Below are positions 33,245 to 42,508 of a stretch of DNA of 64,000 nucleotides, one piece after another. Position numbers and translations under genes: made by a program. The number at the start of each line of letters is the position of its first letter. Within the stretch, counting starts at the first letter, position 1. The notes beneath the pieces were generated by a model that saw nothing but the letters and a program-made list of their open reading frames with translations, made no database searches and had not been told where the DNA came from. Origin of the DNA: Natronorubrum halalkaliphilum (GTDB taxonomy: Archaea > Halobacteriota > Halobacteria > Halobacteriales > Natrialbaceae); contig NZ_WUYX01000029.1 of NCBI RefSeq assembly GCF_009834785.1, forward strand, positions 1-64,000. Reading direction: 5' to 3'.

Positions 33245-34045
33245 CTACCGTCCTTCGTACTCCGGTTCGCGATCCTCGAAGAAGGCGTTGACGCCCTCCT
33301 CGTGGTCGTCCGTCTCGAAGATAATCCCCTGAGCCGTCGCCTCGTCGGTCATTGCTTGCTCGAGTGACTTCTCCAGACCCTCGCCGACGAGCCGGTTGGC
33401 GTGGCGCAACGCGATGGGCGGCCCGGAGACGATCTTCTCGACGAACGCCTCGACCTCGTCGTCGAACGACGCTTCGTCGTAGACGTGATTGACGAGTCCG
33501 AGCTCCTTCGCTCGATTCGCGTCGATGATGTCGCCGGTCAGGACGAGTTCCTTGGCGACGTTTTCCCCGACGATCCGGGGGAGCAGGTAGGAGGTACCGG
33601 CGTCGACACTCAGCCCGACCTGCCGGAACACGAAGCCGAAGACGGCGTTTTCGCTGGCCAGTTGCACGTCACAGGCGATCGCGAGGTTCGCACCCGCACC
33701 CACGGCGGGCCCGTCGACGAGGGCGATCGTCGGGACCGGCACGTCCACGACCCGGCCGATCAGTGCGTTCGTGGACCGCTCGAGGCGACGCACTCGATCA
33801 TCGGCCGGGACCTCGTTCTGGATCCCTTCGACCATCCGTTCGATGTCGCCGCCGGCCGAGAACGCGCCGCCGGAGCCCTCGAACAGGACACAGCGGGCGT
33901 CGCTATCCTCGATCTCGTCGAGCGCGGCGAGGATGCCGTCGGCGATCTCCGCCGAGAGGGCGTTTCGCCGGTCGGGCTGGTTCAGTGTGATCCGCGCGAC
34001 GCCGTCGTCCTCGATCTCGAGGAGAACTGCCTCGCCGAGAGCCAT
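33245..34045 (-). CDS. enoyl-CoA hydratase/isomerase family protein
   Basis: A 266-residue crotonase. ITLNQPDRRNALSAEIADGIL is the first block, EGSGGAFSAGGDIERM the CoA/oxyanion loop, and VDGPAVGAGANLAIACDVQLASENAVFGFVFRQVGLSVDAGTSYLLP the second oxyanion and catalytic region. The glutamates of classical hydratases are not clearly both present (GLSVDAG where hydratases often have a Glu), so isomerase or another crotonase activity is possible. Its ATG overlaps the stop of the acyl-CoA ligase gene (TAATG), which shows coupled expression in fatty-acid degradation. Confidence 0.92.
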   Translation of the reverse strand: MALGEAVLLEIEDDGVARITLNQPDRRNALSAEIADGILAALDEIEDSDARCVLFEGSGGAFSAGGDIERMVEGIQNEVPADDRVRRLERSTNALIGRVVDVPVPTIALVDGPAVGAGANLAIACDVQLASENAVFGFVFRQVGLSVDAGTSYLLPRIVGENVAKELVLTGDIIDANRAKELGLVNHVYDEASFDDEVEAFVEKIVSGPPIALRHANRLVGEGLEKSLEQAMTDEATAQGIIFETDDHEEGVNAFFEDREPEYEGR

Positions 34046-35625
34046 TATTCGGCCTCCGTTTCGGCGTCGTCCTGTTCACGGAGCTTGAACTTCTGGACCT
34101 TGCCGGTGGTGGTTCGGGGCAGTTCCTCGACGAACTCGACCTCGCGGGGGTGTTTGTACTCCGCGAGGTTGGTCAGACAGTACTCCCTGATCTCGTCTTC
34201 GGTGATCTCGGCGTCGGGCGTGGGGACGATGAACGCCTTGACGGTCTCGCCGCGGCGCTCGTCCGGAATGCCGGCGACGGCGACGTCGGCGACGGCCTCG
34301 TGCTCGAAGAGCAACTCCTCGACTTCCCGCGGGTAGACGTTGTAGCCGCCGGTGACGATCATGTGTTTCTCGCGGTCGACGACGTAGAAGAAGCCGTCCT
34401 CGTCGCGATAGCCCAGATCGCCGGTGTGGAACCACCGCTTTCCGTCACGTTCGGTGAACGCCTCCTCGTTGGCCTCGGGGAGGCCGTAGTAGCCTTTCAT
34501 CACGTTCGGCCCGGAAACGACGATCTCGCCGGTGATCTCGTCGAGATCCGCTTCGTCCTCGTCGATCGGTCCCTCCTCGACCGGTGGGACGTCCTCGAAG
34601 TCGTCGGTGACGACCCTCGAGTCGACGCCGGGAACGGTCTTGCCGATACTCCCGACCCGACGGCCCTCGACGGGGCTGTTGAAGTGCGTGATGGGGCTCG
34701 TCTCGGTCAGTCCGTACCCCTCGTAGACCGTCGGCTCGTATAGCTCCTCGAACCGGCGCAGGACCTCGACCGGGATGCCGGAGCCGCCGACGCCGCACAG
34801 CCGCACCGACGACAGGTCGAACTCCTCGGCGTTTGGCTGGTTGATAACGTCGTTGTACATCGCCGGCACGCCGTGCATCAGCGTGAGTTCCTCGTCCTCG
34901 ATGAGCGAGATCGCCTTCTGGGCGTCCCACTCGGGCATCGGGTAGTACGCGCCGCCGTGGAACAGCGTGGAATTCATCACGACGGTCATGCCGTAGATGT
35001 GGAACAGCGGGAGGACCCCGAGCTGCTTGTCGTCGGACCTGATGCCGTCGGGAATCAGTTCCGACGCCGCGTTCGCGTTCGACGCGAGATTTTCATGGGT
35101 GAGCTGGACGCCCTTCGGCTGTCCGGTCGTCCCCGAGGTGTAGGGCTGGACCGCGACGTCGTCGTCCGCCCGGTCGGCGATATCCGGATCGCCGGGCTCG
35201 AGAAACTCCGTGAACTCGGTCGCGCCCTCGGCGTCCCCGCCGACGCTCACGATGTGTTCGACGCTCGTCTCGTCCTGCACTTCGGTCACGAACGGCACGA
35301 GATCGGCCAGCGCGACGACCACTTTCGCCTCGCTGTCCCCGAGCAGATGGCCGATCTCGCGGGCCTTGTACTGCGGGTTCATCGGAACGACTGTCCCGCC
35401 CATCCGAAGCGTTCCGTGGAAGGCGATCAGAAACGGCGGGACGTTCGGCAGATAGATCGCGACCCGATCGTCGGCTTCGATGCCGCGCTCCTCGAGCGCC
35501 GTCGCAAAGGCACCGGTTTGCCCCCAAAACTCCTCGTAGCTCGTTTCGGACCCCTGAAATCCAACCGCGGTATTCGCGCCGTGTTCCTCGACGGCGGCCG
35601 CGAGATTAGTGACAAGATTTGTCAT
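34045..35625 (-). CDS. long-chain acyl-CoA synthetase (AMP-forming)
   Basis: A 526-residue adenylate-forming ligase. VQPYTSGTTGQPKGVQLTH is the P-loop, YEGYGLTETSP the adenine-binding A5 motif, WFHTGDLGYRDEDGFFYVVDREKHM the A7/A8 hinge, and TTGKVQKFKLRE holds the catalytic lysine. It activates a fatty or carboxylic acid with ATP and CoA. The enoyl-CoA hydratase gene follows with a TAATG overlap, so the pair feeds beta-oxidation. Chain-length preference is not visible. Confidence 0.94.
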   Translation of the reverse strand: MTNLVTNLAAAVEEHGANTAVGFQGSETSYEEFWGQTGAFATALEERGIEADDRVAIYLPNVPPFLIAFHGTLRMGGTVVPMNPQYKAREIGHLLGDSEAKVVVALADLVPFVTEVQDETSVEHIVSVGGDAEGATEFTEFLEPGDPDIADRADDDVAVQPYTSGTTGQPKGVQLTHENLASNANAASELIPDGIRSDDKQLGVLPLFHIYGMTVVMNSTLFHGGAYYPMPEWDAQKAISLIEDEELTLMHGVPAMYNDVINQPNAEEFDLSSVRLCGVGGSGIPVEVLRRFEELYEPTVYEGYGLTETSPITHFNSPVEGRRVGSIGKTVPGVDSRVVTDDFEDVPPVEEGPIDEDEADLDEITGEIVVSGPNVMKGYYGLPEANEEAFTERDGKRWFHTGDLGYRDEDGFFYVVDREKHMIVTGGYNVYPREVEELLFEHEAVADVAVAGIPDERRGETVKAFIVPTPDAEITEDEIREYCLTNLAEYKHPREVEFVEELPRTTTGKVQKFKLREQDDAETEAE

Positions 35626-35952
35626 AGTCCGTGCGGTACGTTTTCGTGTACCGTAAAAAAGATTGTTAAAGACTGAGAGGGCTGCCTAATCATTGGAAAC
35701 TGCTCGGCGGTTGTCCGTCGGGTCCGGAACTCGAGTCCGGCGGCGTTTGTCGCTGTCGACCGATCAGTTATCCGGAAAGATGCCCTCCGGCTCGAGGGCC
35801 TCGAGCGGCCCGACGTGTTCGCCGGTGGTCGCGTACTGGCAGAGAGCGGTCCGGACGATCACGCCGAGGGCCTGTCTGATGACGACCGTCGGGACGAGTC
35901 CAGTGAAACGCGACTCGAGGCTATATACGTCCGTATATCCAATACGCCCACT
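35626..35952. other. divergent promoter region, no gene
   Basis: Separates the leftward acyl-CoA ligase from the rightward Usp gene. ttttcgtgtaccgtaaaaaag (35640-35660) probably holds the ligase promoter and tatatacgtccgtatat (35921-35937) the Usp promoter. I see no protein-like frame. Confidence 0.5.
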
Positions 35953-36579
35953 ATGTACCAGGACGTTCTCATTCCGACGGACGGGAGCGACGGGACCCGC
36001 CAATCGATCTCGCACGGCCTGACGATCGCGGATCGTTTCGACGCGACGGTCCACGCCCTCTCGATCGTGCCGGAGGGGCCACTCGGCACGCTGCAGAACG
36101 ATGCTGCAGTCCCCGCAGCCCACCGAGCGGTCGAGCGCATCGAAACCGAGGCGGCCGGAGAGGGCGTCGAGACCGTGACGGCGGTCGAGCAGGGCGTCCC
36201 GCACGAGGAGATCCTCGAGTACGCCGAGGAGAACGATATCGATATAATCGTCATGGGGACCCAGGGGCGGACCGGTCTCGACCGCGTGCTCGTCGGCAGC
36301 GTCACCGAACGGGTCGTCCGCATGGCCGACGTACCCGTCGTGACCGTTCGCCTGACCGACGAGATCCGGATCGACGACGCCGCGGAAGCCGAAGGGATCG
36401 CCCGAAAGGCGCTCACGGCGGACGAACCCGGAACCGATGCGGACGGCGTGACGCTCCTCGAGGAACCGCATCGAACCAGCGCCTCCTGGATCGTCCCGTT
36501 CGAGACCGAGTCGGGCACCGTCCACGTTCACGTCGACGCGCTGTCCGGCGACGCGCGGATCGCGAGACGACCCGAATAG
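35953..36579 (+). CDS. universal stress protein with C-terminal extension
   Basis: A 208-residue protein. Residues 1-140 are a UspA domain: MYQDVLIPTDGSDGTRQSIS, EYAEENDIDIIVMGTQGRTG, then LVGSVTERVVRMADVPVVTVR, which keeps the G-x2-G-x9-G-S ATP-binding pattern. Residues about 141-208 are an extra region with FETESGTVHVHVDALSGDAR, resembling a PepSY-type or similar small beta domain. The start at 35953 follows a TATA-like tatatacgtc at about 25 nt. Stress resistance is the known family role; the extension's role is unknown. Confidence 0.88.
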   Translation: MYQDVLIPTDGSDGTRQSISHGLTIADRFDATVHALSIVPEGPLGTLQNDAAVPAAHRAVERIETEAAGEGVETVTAVEQGVPHEEILEYAEENDIDIIVMGTQGRTGLDRVLVGSVTERVVRMADVPVVTVRLTDEIRIDDAAEAEGIARKALTADEPGTDADGVTLLEEPHRTSASWIVPFETESGTVHVHVDALSGDARIARRPE

Positions 36580-36927
36580 CCGCCGCCCGCTATGCGGGGC
36601 GACTCGGTGGGACCCTCGTGACTCGCAACTCTCGACCCACGACTCTCGACTCCCGATCCGTTGCCCTCGCACGCCGGTTCGATCGTCCCGAGCAATCACT
36701 CGAGTCGTATCCTCGACTCGACTCCGCCCCCGTTCGCTCCGACGCGACCGTTTCGCTGCGGCGACCGGTGTAGTCCTGCTCTCGTTGTTAATCGGTGCCA
36801 ACAGTCCGGTAACGGCTCCCATCAAAGCTACAGGAGTAATCACATGACTCAAATATCCAATTTGGTTGTACAACGGTCGCACGTACTTTTGGTCTGATTC
36901 GGGCTGGCGACGGGTTGAGGGAGACAC
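36580..36927. other. intergenic region, no supported gene
   Basis: No protein-like frame. It holds short repeats of the type actctcgac (about 36620-36650) and an AT-rich stretch, caatttggttgtac (36858-36871), likely the promoter of the secreted protein at 36928. Confidence 0.45.
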
Positions 36928-38553
36928 GTGAACAGACGAACGCTTTTGCGAGGGGTTGCGGCTGGAAGTATCGTCCCGGCCACCTACGTCGGAACCGCAG
37001 CAGTAGCATCCGAGAGCAACGAGACGCCGGTATCCGTCCGAATCGTCGAAGCCTCGGAGACGGTCGCCGGTGGGGACCTGCTCGAGTGGACCGTCGAAGT
37101 CGAGAACCAGACGGACCGGTCGGCCCGGCCGACGCTGGAGTATTTCGTCGACGGCGACCCGGCGGGAAGCGTGACGCTGACGGTCGACCCCGGGGAGACG
37201 GAACGACCGTTCTCCTCGAGTTATCGGACCGAGCCCGTCGCGCGTGACGAGGACGTGACGCTCCGCGTCGAAGCCAACGGCGACGCGGACGAACGGACCG
37301 TTCGACTGCTCGGCGTCGAGGAACTGGACGGCGAACGGCGCTTCCCCGACCGAGAACTCGCCGTCCAGCCGGAGACGACGGTCCACTTCGAAGTCGGGGG
37401 GACCGATCCAGACGCGTCCCAGACCACTGTCTGGTGGGTCAACGGCGAGCGCGTCGGCGACACGCTGGCGAGTCCGTGGCAGGCCGTCTATTATGTGGAG
37501 CAAGCCGCCCACTACTGGCAGGAGACGTTCGACACGGCGGGAACACACGACGTGGTCGCCGGCGTCGAAATCGACGGCGAACAGTACCGAGCGAGCTGGA
37601 CCGTTACCGTCACGCCGGACGGTCTCGCCGAGCCCACCATCGAGGGCGCGAGACCGGAGCCCGGCACGCTCGAAGCCGACCGCGACGAAACCACCACGCT
37701 CGAGGTCGACGTCGCCGATCCGGACGAGAACCTCGAGCGCGTCGTCTGGTGGCTCAGCCAGGCGGACGTCATCCTCGGGGAGAGTGAGGTCTCGGGGGCC
37801 ACGGATACGGCGACGCTCACCGTCGACGGCGGGTTCTGTCACACCTGCCACATCATCCCATGGGTGATCACGAGCGACGGAACGTTCGCCGGCGACTCGG
37901 TGTGGCAGGCCGTCGATCCGACCATCGGTACCGGTGACGCCGAACTCGATCTGACGATCACGGCGACGAACGATCCCGTGGACGCGGGCGAGATTCTCGA
38001 GGTGACCGCGGACTGTGAGAACACCGGCACCGAGCCGGTCGAACAGTCGGTCGACCTGATCGTCGGTCACGATCCCCAGCGGGTCGATACCCGAACCGTC
38101 GCCGTCGACGGCGGGGCGACCGAAACGGTGGTTCTCGAGTTCGAAACGGCGGTGGTCTCGCGGACGCAGACGTTCCCCGTCCGCGTCGAGGGTCCCGACG
38201 ATTCGGACGAGCGAACGGTCGAAGTGATCGGTACCGAGGCGGCCGCGCCGGAACTGGACGTAACCATCACCGGGGTCAACGACCCCGTCGACGCGGGCGA
38301 GCTGCTCGAGGTGACCGTCGACTGCGAGAACGCGGGGGATCAGGAACTCACCCGGTCGGTGGATCTCATCGTCGGCCACGACCCGACACTGGTCGATAGC
38401 CGGTCCGTGACCGTCGCGGCCGAAAGGAGCGAAACGGTTGTCCTCGAGTTCGAGACGGCTCCCGTACCGAACGATCAGTCGTTCCCTGTGCGGGTCGAAA
38501 CCGACGGCAGCACGGACGAACGCACCGTTCAGGTGTGGGGAACCGGCGGGTAG
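36928..38553 (+). CDS. Tat-secreted CARDB-like repeat protein with CxxCH motif
   Basis: A 541-residue extracytoplasmic protein with a GTG start and a Tat signal (NRRTLLRGVAAGSIVPATYVG). Beta-rich domains follow. Two CARDB-like repeats of about 95 residues end the protein, each beginning with a TNDPVDAGEILEV-like block (or VNDPVDAGELLEV) and containing SVDLIVGHDP. The central part holds DGGFCHTCHIIPWV, a CxxCH motif (Cys304, Cys307, His308) that could bind haem c or a metal. No transmembrane anchor is visible. It is probably exported and bound to the cell surface; the function is unknown. Confidence 0.8.
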   Translation: MNRRTLLRGVAAGSIVPATYVGTAAVASESNETPVSVRIVEASETVAGGDLLEWTVEVENQTDRSARPTLEYFVDGDPAGSVTLTVDPGETERPFSSSYRTEPVARDEDVTLRVEANGDADERTVRLLGVEELDGERRFPDRELAVQPETTVHFEVGGTDPDASQTTVWWVNGERVGDTLASPWQAVYYVEQAAHYWQETFDTAGTHDVVAGVEIDGEQYRASWTVTVTPDGLAEPTIEGARPEPGTLEADRDETTTLEVDVADPDENLERVVWWLSQADVILGESEVSGATDTATLTVDGGFCHTCHIIPWVITSDGTFAGDSVWQAVDPTIGTGDAELDLTITATNDPVDAGEILEVTADCENTGTEPVEQSVDLIVGHDPQRVDTRTVAVDGGATETVVLEFETAVVSRTQTFPVRVEGPDDSDERTVEVIGTEAAAPELDVTITGVNDPVDAGELLEVTVDCENAGDQELTRSVDLIVGHDPTLVDSRSVTVAAERSETVVLEFETAPVPNDQSFPVRVETDGSTDERTVQVWGTGG

Positions 38554-38978
38554 CCGACGGCGGGTCCACCGCCGTCGCCGGCTGAACGCTTGGTGAACGG
38601 ACGACGTCGTCCCCGTATTGTGGGTGCAGTGGAGTGGCTTCCAGTGAGGGACGCGATGAGACGGAGACCAGTCCGTAAGCCGACGGTTGTCGGCCGATAC
38701 CGGCCGGTCTGGCGCGTCACTGACTCGAGAGTACGCTACCGGTGGCGAAGCCACCTACATAATTTGGGAATAAACCTTTCACTATCAGCGACCTTCATAG
38801 CAATGACGAGAGTCGAACACCTGTCGTTGCCACGAACGGGGGTTCAACTCTGAGACATCACCTCTCGTCACCCGATCATCAATTGTTCCAACGTCAGCCG
38901 TCACCGGCTGGCATTTTTGCACACAACGAATTAAGAGGAAAGTCGTCGCTCAGGCGTAGGTTTGAACCTGAGAATTTA
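38554..38978. other. intergenic region, no supported gene
   Basis: 425 bp without a convincing gene. An AT-rich ataatttgggaataaacc (38758-38775) looks like a promoter, followed by a 16-codon open frame from the ATG at 38803 that I do not trust. caattgttcc and a T-arm-like aggtttgaacct (38958-38969) lie just before tRNA-Thr. Confidence 0.45.
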
Positions 38979-39052
38979 AGCCAGGGCGGGGATTTGAACC
39001 CCGGGAGTCTCGATTACAAGTCGAGTGCATGAACCGCCCATGCTCCCCTGGC
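38979..39052 (-). tRNA. tRNA-Thr (anticodon TGT)
   Basis: On the minus strand the acceptor arms are gccaggg and ccctggc with discriminator T. The D-arm contains agcatgggcggttcatgc, the anticodon stem is ctcga/tcgag with loop cttgtaa (TGT), and the T-arm is ccggggttcaaatcccc-like. There is no intron and CCA is not encoded. Confidence 0.96.
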
Positions 39053-39063
39053 GCAGTTTTCGA

Positions 39064-39588
39064 TTAGCCGTCCTCCTTTGAATGTGTATCGTTTTTGGAC
39101 GACGCGTCGTTCTCGAGCGAGCGCTTCATCCCGACTCGGTACGTGTCGTACCCCTGGCGTTCGTAAAACCGCCGGGCGGCTTCGTTCGCGGCCATCACCT
39201 CGAGGACCATCACCGCCGCGCCTCGTTCGGTGAGCGTCTCCTCGGCGGCCTCGAGCAGGGCGGTTCCGAGCCCGTGATCACGGTAGGCCGGGTCGACGTA
39301 GAGGTTCGACAGAAGCCCGCGCGTAGCGTCGAGTTCGAGCGAGCCGCGCTCGATGGTAAACGAGGCGAAGCCGACGATACTGTCGCCGAGGCGGGCGACG
39401 AGCAGCCCGTCGTTGACCTGATGGGCGGCGAGCGTCTCTCGCATCGTCTCGCGGTTGTCGGCGGCGCGGACGAACGACTCGTACTCGCGCTGATCGCGAG
39501 CCAGCCGAACCCACAGATCGGCGACGGCGTCGATATCGTCCTGCGTGGCGCGTTCAATCGTCGGCCGGCTGTTGTTGTTGGGGTCCAT
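39064..39588 (-). CDS. GNAT-family N-acetyltransferase
   Basis: A 174-residue GNAT. TIERATQDDIDAVADLWVRLA is strand 1/helix 1, LLSNLYVDPAYRDHGLGTALLEA is the acetyl-CoA pyrophosphate loop (R/Q-x-x-G-x-G/A equivalent RDHGLG), and NEAARRFYERQGYDTYRVGMKRSL closes the domain. The substrate is unknown; the RimI-like final block allows a protein N-terminal or small-amine acceptor. The start at 39588 gives a 35-nt overlap with the end of pgk on the same strand, so the two are probably translationally coupled. Confidence 0.9.
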   Translation of the reverse strand: MDPNNNSRPTIERATQDDIDAVADLWVRLARDQREYESFVRAADNRETMRETLAAHQVNDGLLVARLGDSIVGFASFTIERGSLELDATRGLLSNLYVDPAYRDHGLGTALLEAAEETLTERGAAVMVLEVMAANEAARRFYERQGYDTYRVGMKRSLENDASSKNDTHSKEDG

Positions 39589-40780
39589 CTTCGAGAGCGG
39601 TGACGGCGGGGAGCGGTTCCGCGGTGAGCATCCGCAGGGCAGCGCCGCCGCCGGTGCTGATGTGAGAGAAGCCGTCGACGCCGAGTCGGCGCAGCGCAGA
39701 GGCGGTGTCGCCGCCGCCGACAATACTCGTCTCGACCGCCGTCGCGGCACCGTAGAGCTGTCGGGTCCCCTGCTCGAAGTTCTCGTCCTCGAAGACGCCG
39801 GCGGGGCCGTTGAGAATCACCGTTTCGGCGTCCTCGAGAATCCGCCGGTAGTAGGCGAGCGTCGAGTTGCCGATGTCCATAGCGGCTTCGCCGTCCTGGG
39901 GCGGGAGCGCGTTGACGCCGAGTTCGTGTCGATCCCCGTCGCGCTCGACGGCGACGTCCCGCGGGAGGGCGACCTGTTCGCCGTAGGCGTCGAGCAGGTC
40001 GGCGGCGCGGTCGATCTCGTCCCAGTAGCCCTGATCGTAGATGAAATCGGAACTCGCGTCGCCGAGGTCGACGCCGTCGGCGATGAGGAAAACGTTCCCG
40101 ACGACGCCCGCGGTGAGGACGTGATCGGCGAGGCCCTTCTCGAGGACGGACCAGGCGACGTCGATCGAGTCGGAGACTTTCGCCCCGCCGAGGATGTAGA
40201 CGCGCGGTTCCGGCGTGGCCTCGATCGAGCCCAGAACGTCGAGTTCCGACTCCATGACGCGGCCGGCGTAGCCCGGCAGGACCGTCGGAAAGCCGACGAG
40301 CGAGGGCTGTGAGCGGTGGGCCGCGGCGAAGGCGTCGTTGACGTAGGCGTCGAGCACCGGCGCGAGCCCCTCCACGAGGTGGGTTTCGGCGGCGCGCTCG
40401 GGTTCGAATTCCATGTACTCCTCGCTGTAAAAGCGGGTGTTCTCGAGGACGACGCAGTCGCCGTCGTCGAGGTTGCGAACGGTCTCGCGGGCGGCGTCGC
40501 TGAACGTCGCATCCACGTAGTCGACGGGCCGCTCGAGTAACTCGGCGAGTCGGTCGGCATGAGATTCCAGAGCGACGAAGTCGTCACCGCCGGGACGGCC
40601 CTGGTGAGCGAGCACGGCAACCCGGCCGCCACGCTCGAGCAGTTCCGAGAGGGTGTCGACGTGGGCGCGGAGTCGCGCGTCGTCGGCGAGGGTGCCGTCG
40701 TCACCGATGGGGCTGTTGACGTCGACGCGGACGCCAACGGTGGTCCCTTCGACGTCGAAGTCGTCGAGGGTATCGATCAT
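39554..40780 (-). CDS. pgk: phosphoglycerate kinase
   Basis: A 408-residue PGK of normal archaeal length. VGVRVDVNSPI is the N-terminal strand, RVAVLAHQGRPGG the substrate loop, LENTRFYSEEY the conserved block, YVNDAFAAAHRSQPSLVGF follows, then ILGGAKVSDSI, and the C-terminal VGGGDTASALRRLGVDGFSHISTGGGAALRML phosphate loop. It converts 1,3-bisphosphoglycerate and ADP to 3-phosphoglycerate and ATP, reversible in glycolysis or gluconeogenesis. The start at 40780 (MIDTLDDF) is chosen; the 70 upstream codons are not PGK-like. Its 3' end overlaps the GNAT gene by 35 nt. Confidence 0.97.
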   Translation of the reverse strand: MIDTLDDFDVEGTTVGVRVDVNSPIGDDGTLADDARLRAHVDTLSELLERGGRVAVLAHQGRPGGDDFVALESHADRLAELLERPVDYVDATFSDAARETVRNLDDGDCVVLENTRFYSEEYMEFEPERAAETHLVEGLAPVLDAYVNDAFAAAHRSQPSLVGFPTVLPGYAGRVMESELDVLGSIEATPEPRVYILGGAKVSDSIDVAWSVLEKGLADHVLTAGVVGNVFLIADGVDLGDASSDFIYDQGYWDEIDRAADLLDAYGEQVALPRDVAVERDGDRHELGVNALPPQDGEAAMDIGNSTLAYYRRILEDAETVILNGPAGVFEDENFEQGTRQLYGAATAVETSIVGGGDTASALRRLGVDGFSHISTGGGAALRMLTAEPLPAVTALEDGPQQQQPADD

Positions 40781-40919
40781 TATCGACCAGTCCACCGCCG
40801 TACCCGAAAGGTCTTTCCATCGGAGAAATCGCTGTCGGTAGCTGGTGATATCGCGTCTGACCCCTCCGAAGACGAGCAAAAAACGCCGCGGTGGCGCCGA
40901 CACTCTGTAGGCAGACCTG

Positions 40920-41534
40920 TCAGACTGTCCGACAGTCCGCACAGACCAGTTGGCCGTTGGCGTCCCACAGCGAATCCGCCAGGGAGCCACAGGCCTCGCA
41001 AACGCCCTGCGTCGTGTACTCGTCGCCGCCGTTCGGGAGCACCTGTGTCTCGACGTCTTCGGGGGATGCCGCGGACTGGATCGCGCGCTCGTCGGCCGGT
41101 CGGTCCTGTTCGATCGGCGGCGTGTTCGAGCGCGTCGGTGTCATGGTAGCCTGGAAGGAACCCGCAGCGGCGATGACGTCTCGCTGGGTGACCAGTCCCA
41201 ACACGCCGTCGTCGCCCTCGACCACGACGTTACGGATGTTCTCGCGGGCCATCGTGTTCGCCGCGTCGGTCAGCGACCGGTTCGGATCGAACGTGATAAC
41301 GGGCGACGTCATCACGTCGCCGACGGTCGTCTCACCCGGGTCGTGGGCGTCGTCGACGACGCCGAGTACGTCCCACTCGGTCATGATGCCGACCGGTTCC
41401 GACCCGCGGACGACGAGTACGCAACTCGCTCGTTCCTCGCGCATGAGCGACACTGCGCCGCGAACGGTGTCTGACTCGCTGACACCGACGTATTCGTTCG
41501 TCAGGACGTCCCTGACCGACAGTTCTGATTCCAT
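40920..41534 (-). CDS. CBS-pair protein with C-terminal zinc ribbon
   Basis: A 204-residue protein. Two CBS motifs (VRDVLTNEYVGVSESDTVRGAV and VGDVMTSPVITFDPNRSLTDAA, residues about 6-130) form one adenosyl-nucleotide-sensing Bateman module. After a flexible linker, residues about 175-204 carry CEACGSLADSLWDANGQLVC and ADC, a CxxC...CxxC zinc ribbon. Such CBS/zinc-ribbon proteins are common in haloarchaea, and their partners are unknown. The start at 41534 follows directly from a TATA-like region on the minus strand (about 41560). Single gene between pgk and arfA. Confidence 0.9.
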   Translation of the reverse strand: MESELSVRDVLTNEYVGVSESDTVRGAVSLMREERASCVLVVRGSEPVGIMTEWDVLGVVDDAHDPGETTVGDVMTSPVITFDPNRSLTDAANTMARENIRNVVVEGDDGVLGLVTQRDVIAAAGSFQATMTPTRSNTPPIEQDRPADERAIQSAASPEDVETQVLPNGGDEYTTQGVCEACGSLADSLWDANGQLVCADCRTV

Positions 41535-41650
41535 GTGTGAACATTACCCACAGACAGGCTAAAAGCTACCCCCGCCACACTTAAGCAAATCCAGATCGAA
41601 GATTGGTAATTCGACGTCTCGAGTCGTCTATCGGCCGAGTCGCGGGCGGG

Positions 41651-42412
41651 TTACCACTCGAGTTCGACTCGAGTGCCGTCGGCCCGACAGGTTTCGAGGG
41701 CGTGTTTCGCGGCGAAGCCGGCGTCGTGGGCGCTCTTCCCGCGGCCGACGCCGACCTGCAGTTCGACGTCGACGGCCTCGTCGACGTGGTGGATCGCCTC
41801 CTCGTAGTCGTCTTCCTCGAGGTCGGGGCAGACGACGATGATGTTGTCGCCGCCGACGAAAAAGGAGAGGCTATCGTGGGCGTAGCGCATGTGTCGCATG
41901 AGTTCGGCGTACCCCTGCTCGATTTCGATGAACGTGTCGAAGGCGTTGAGTTCGTCCGTGTAGTTGCCCGTCGCGTTGACGACATCGAAGTGAGCGATCT
42001 GGAGGTCCTCGTCGGTTCGGTGGGGATCCTCGATGACTCGGCCGTCGAGACACTCCCGTCGGTCCTTGTCCTGTGCGCTGCCGGCCGCCTGGACGCGTTC
42101 GGTCGCGTCGGCGAGCGCCTGTACCGGACTGGTGCCGGTCGCCACGCCGAGGCTGAGCGTTACGGGGTAGCGGTTGCCGACGGACTCCTGTAGGAGTTCG
42201 TGGTCCTCGAGCGAGCAACCGTTCGTGACGGCGATCATGTTGTCGAAGCGAGTGAAGAAGACGTAGCCGTCGCGGTTACCGACGAACTGGGAGATGTCGG
42301 CGTAGAGCCGAGACTGCAGCGTCTGGAGGTCGGCCTCTCTGCGAGGTTCCGGGGTCACCGTCCACGGCCCGTAGTTGTCGATCTGAACGAGCGTAACCTG
42401 CGTATTAGTCAC
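41651..42412 (-). CDS. arfA: GTP cyclohydrolase III (ArfA)
   Basis: A 253-residue archaeal GTP cyclohydrolase III, which converts GTP to FAPy-GMP at the start of F420 and riboflavin synthesis. The duplicated GGDEF-like fold shows in two halves: QIDNYGPWTVTPEPRREADLQ, GYVFFTRFDNMIAVTNG in the first and FFVGGDNIIVVCPDLEEDDY in the second. LSLGVATGTSPVQALADATERVQ and LQVGVGRGKSAHDAGFAAKHALE are the paired nucleotide-binding blocks. Length and order match the family. Single gene, leftward. Confidence 0.95.
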   Translation of the reverse strand: MTNTQVTLVQIDNYGPWTVTPEPRREADLQTLQSRLYADISQFVGNRDGYVFFTRFDNMIAVTNGCSLEDHELLQESVGNRYPVTLSLGVATGTSPVQALADATERVQAAGSAQDKDRRECLDGRVIEDPHRTDEDLQIAHFDVVNATGNYTDELNAFDTFIEIEQGYAELMRHMRYAHDSLSFFVGGDNIIVVCPDLEEDDYEEAIHHVDEAVDVELQVGVGRGKSAHDAGFAAKHALETCRADGTRVELEW

Positions 42413-42508
42413 GGTGACTGAGTCTTTCGAACGCCATCGTATAAGCGATACGTAATCCAGATTCGTGATGGGGTCGAGAAAGCTGCGGTTTCCGCGTCGA
42501 GTGCGTAG

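Noticed and set aside
35764-38754. Leftward open frame of 996 codons across the Usp and CARDB-like genes
   Set aside because: It is antisense to two well-supported proteins, runs through intergenic DNA, and is Arg-rich; typical of high-GC antisense frames.
38951-38972. T-arm-like aggtttgaacct next to tRNA-Thr as a second tRNA or attachment site
   Set aside because: It is a short self-palindrome without acceptor or anticodon arms and does not match the tRNA-Thr 3' end.
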